NCBI GenBank assembly: GCA_016208255.1
Contig: JACQYK010000104.1
Span: forward strand, 1 to 32,049
DNA length: 32,049 nt
Reading direction: 5' to 3'
DNA from: Deltaproteobacteria bacterium
GTDB taxonomy: Bacteria; Desulfobacterota; RBG-13-43-22
Below, in pieces: positions 31,068 through 32,049 of this stretch. Both the position numbers and the translations under genes were made by a program. Under the pieces are notes generated by a model that ran no database searches, was not told the origin of the DNA, and worked only from the letters and a program-made list of their open reading frames with translations. How positions within the stretch are numbered: the stretch's first letter is position 1; each line of letters starts with the position of its first letter.

Positions 31068-32049
31068 TCAGGAAATCCGGTTTATCGCGGCCAGGGTCGA
31101 TTCAGCCAGAGTTTTAAGACCGTCCGCCCTGTTTCCTTCATCCCTTAATCTGACCAGGGTTTCTTTTATCCTTTGTCTTCTTTCCTTGCGGTCTTCATTA
31201 ACCAGAGGACCGCCCCCGTGTTGCTCTCGGAATATCCGTATCAGAAAATCGGACATCTCCTTGGGATGGTAGCCGGATTCCTTCCAAAAAAGCAATTCGT
31301 TGATAAAACCGGTGTAAGCTTTTTCCCTTGTGGCTTTAATCTGTTGCGAAAGACTTTCGGATTTTAAGATCATTTTTTTTTCGTCCATGGGATAACCCAG
31401 CTCAACCAGGAGATCTCGGTCGCAAAGAAAACACAGGGGAATCAAGCGGGTCCCTAAAAATTCTTCCCCGTGTCCGGGCATGACCCGAATCAAGCTGAAC
31501 CCATGTTTAAGGGCTTCTTTGGCTTGTATATCCTGTATCCGGGGATCTCTTCTAATCCGCTTTTGTCCGCTTAATATCCCCCTTAGTTGACGGGAGGCCA
31601 ATCGCATTTTAAGAGAAAAAGCCCTGAAGCTTTTAGAAAAAAGGGGGCCGTGCATCAACCATAAATCACCGGAAAAGAGAATATGTTTTGCCGGTCGTTT
31701 CCCTGCCGGCTGTTTTTCATTACGATCGTGAAGGCTTTGTGGCCCGTAATGGACAATGATTTGGTCGGGGCTGTGCATGGTGTCGCTTTCGGGACAAGCC
31801 AGGATTTCCAGGTGGCCGGCCCCGCCGACCGGGATAGATTTTGACAGGAAGGGGAAATCCAGGCCGTCGATAACCGCGGAAGGATTTCCTTCATGGGGAG
31901 ATAGATATTCAACCCGGCAACGGCGAAGCCGGCCAGGGTCAAAACCTCTTAGCCAGAGTCGGTCTTCCTCACTTAAAGGGCCTTCAATGAAATTACGGAA
32001 GTTGGAATGGACCAGGATGGTGGCCCCGGATTTTCGGGCCAGCTGATCG
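31068..32049 (-). CDS. Metallo-beta-lactamase-fold hydrolase, 5' end beyond window
   Basis: The minus-strand frame is open from the right edge to a stop at 31068, giving about 326 residues; an internal ATG at 31778 is not the true start because the fold continues upstream of it. Visible elements are GGAGHLEILACPESDTMHSPDQIIVH (first part of the metal-site region), HILFSGDLWLMHGP with the bridging Asp, and RVMPGHGEEF with a late His. The HxHxDH motif must lie outside the window. The C-terminal 150 residues are helical and charged and may fix substrate choice, which is unknown. Confidence 0.75.
   Translation of the reverse strand, partial: DQLARKSGATILVHSNFRNFIEGPLSEEDRLWLRGFDPGRLRRCRVEYLSPHEGNPSAVIDGLDFPFLSKSIPVGGAGHLEILACPESDTMHSPDQIIVHYGPQSLHDRNEKQPAGKRPAKHILFSGDLWLMHGPLFSKSFRAFSLKMRLASRQLRGILSGQKRIRRDPRIQDIQAKEALKHGFSLIRVMPGHGEEFLGTRLIPLCFLCDRDLLVELGYPMDEKKMILKSESLSQQIKATREKAYTGFINELLFWKESGYHPKEMSDFLIRIFREQHGGGPLVNEDRKERRQRIKETLVRLRDEGNRADGLKTLAESTLAAINRIS

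Overview
The window looks like chromosome from an anaerobic Desulfobacterota/Deltaproteobacteria-type bacterium. This is inferred from gene content, not from a marker gene: paired thiolases beside a fused hydratase/dehydrogenase, HypA/HypB, a GEMM-I c-di-GMP riboswitch behind a sigma-54 promoter, a UGA-containing (selenocysteine) C_GCAxxG_C_C protein, a hemerythrin and a Ybh-type ABC exporter. No rRNA, tRNA or CRISPR array was seen.

Layout. 1-4323: fatty-acid beta-oxidation. Two tandem thiolases on the minus strand (the left one cut by the window edge) are divergent from a fadJ/fadB-like gene, with facing promoters between them. 4324-5721: nickel-insertion genes hypB and hypA (minus), with the stub of a broken alpha/beta-hydrolase gene behind hypB. 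5839-7633: a secreted multidomain protein with its regulatory region (terminators, c-di-GMP aptamer, sigma-54 promoter, possible activator site). 8049-9870: a radical SAM protein and a selenoprotein whose reading frame runs through an in-frame TGA. 10120-12150: a UbiG-like methyltransferase, then an autoregulated tetR-hemerythrin pair.

12346-14212: a cysteine-desulfurase-like protein that lacks the PLP lysine and a TusA-like sulfur carrier. They are separated by a 305-bp non-coding element with 25-bp terminal inverted repeats and a tandemly duplicated pair of hairpins that show compensatory base changes. 14229-20965: a complete tripartite exporter: membrane fusion protein, two ATPases, two permeases and a TolC-like outer-membrane factor.

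21082-30036 is an accessory, probably defence, region. It holds an AAA_14/DUF4143 ATPase overlapping a type IIG restriction-modification gene that is broken by an internal frameshifting deletion, then a 1545-residue protein with an N-terminal PD-(D/E)xK-like nuclease, a STAND-type NTPase core and a long helical C-terminal part. The target-recognition part of the RM gene and the large gene are visibly richer in A+T than the rest, consistent with transfer. 30327-32049: a PurN-like formyltransferase convergent with a metallo-beta-lactamase-fold protein cut by the right edge.

Best leads: the selenoprotein, the c-di-GMP/sigma-54 controlled surface protein, the covarying 305-bp element, the lysine-less desulfurase homologue and the nuclease-STAND protein.
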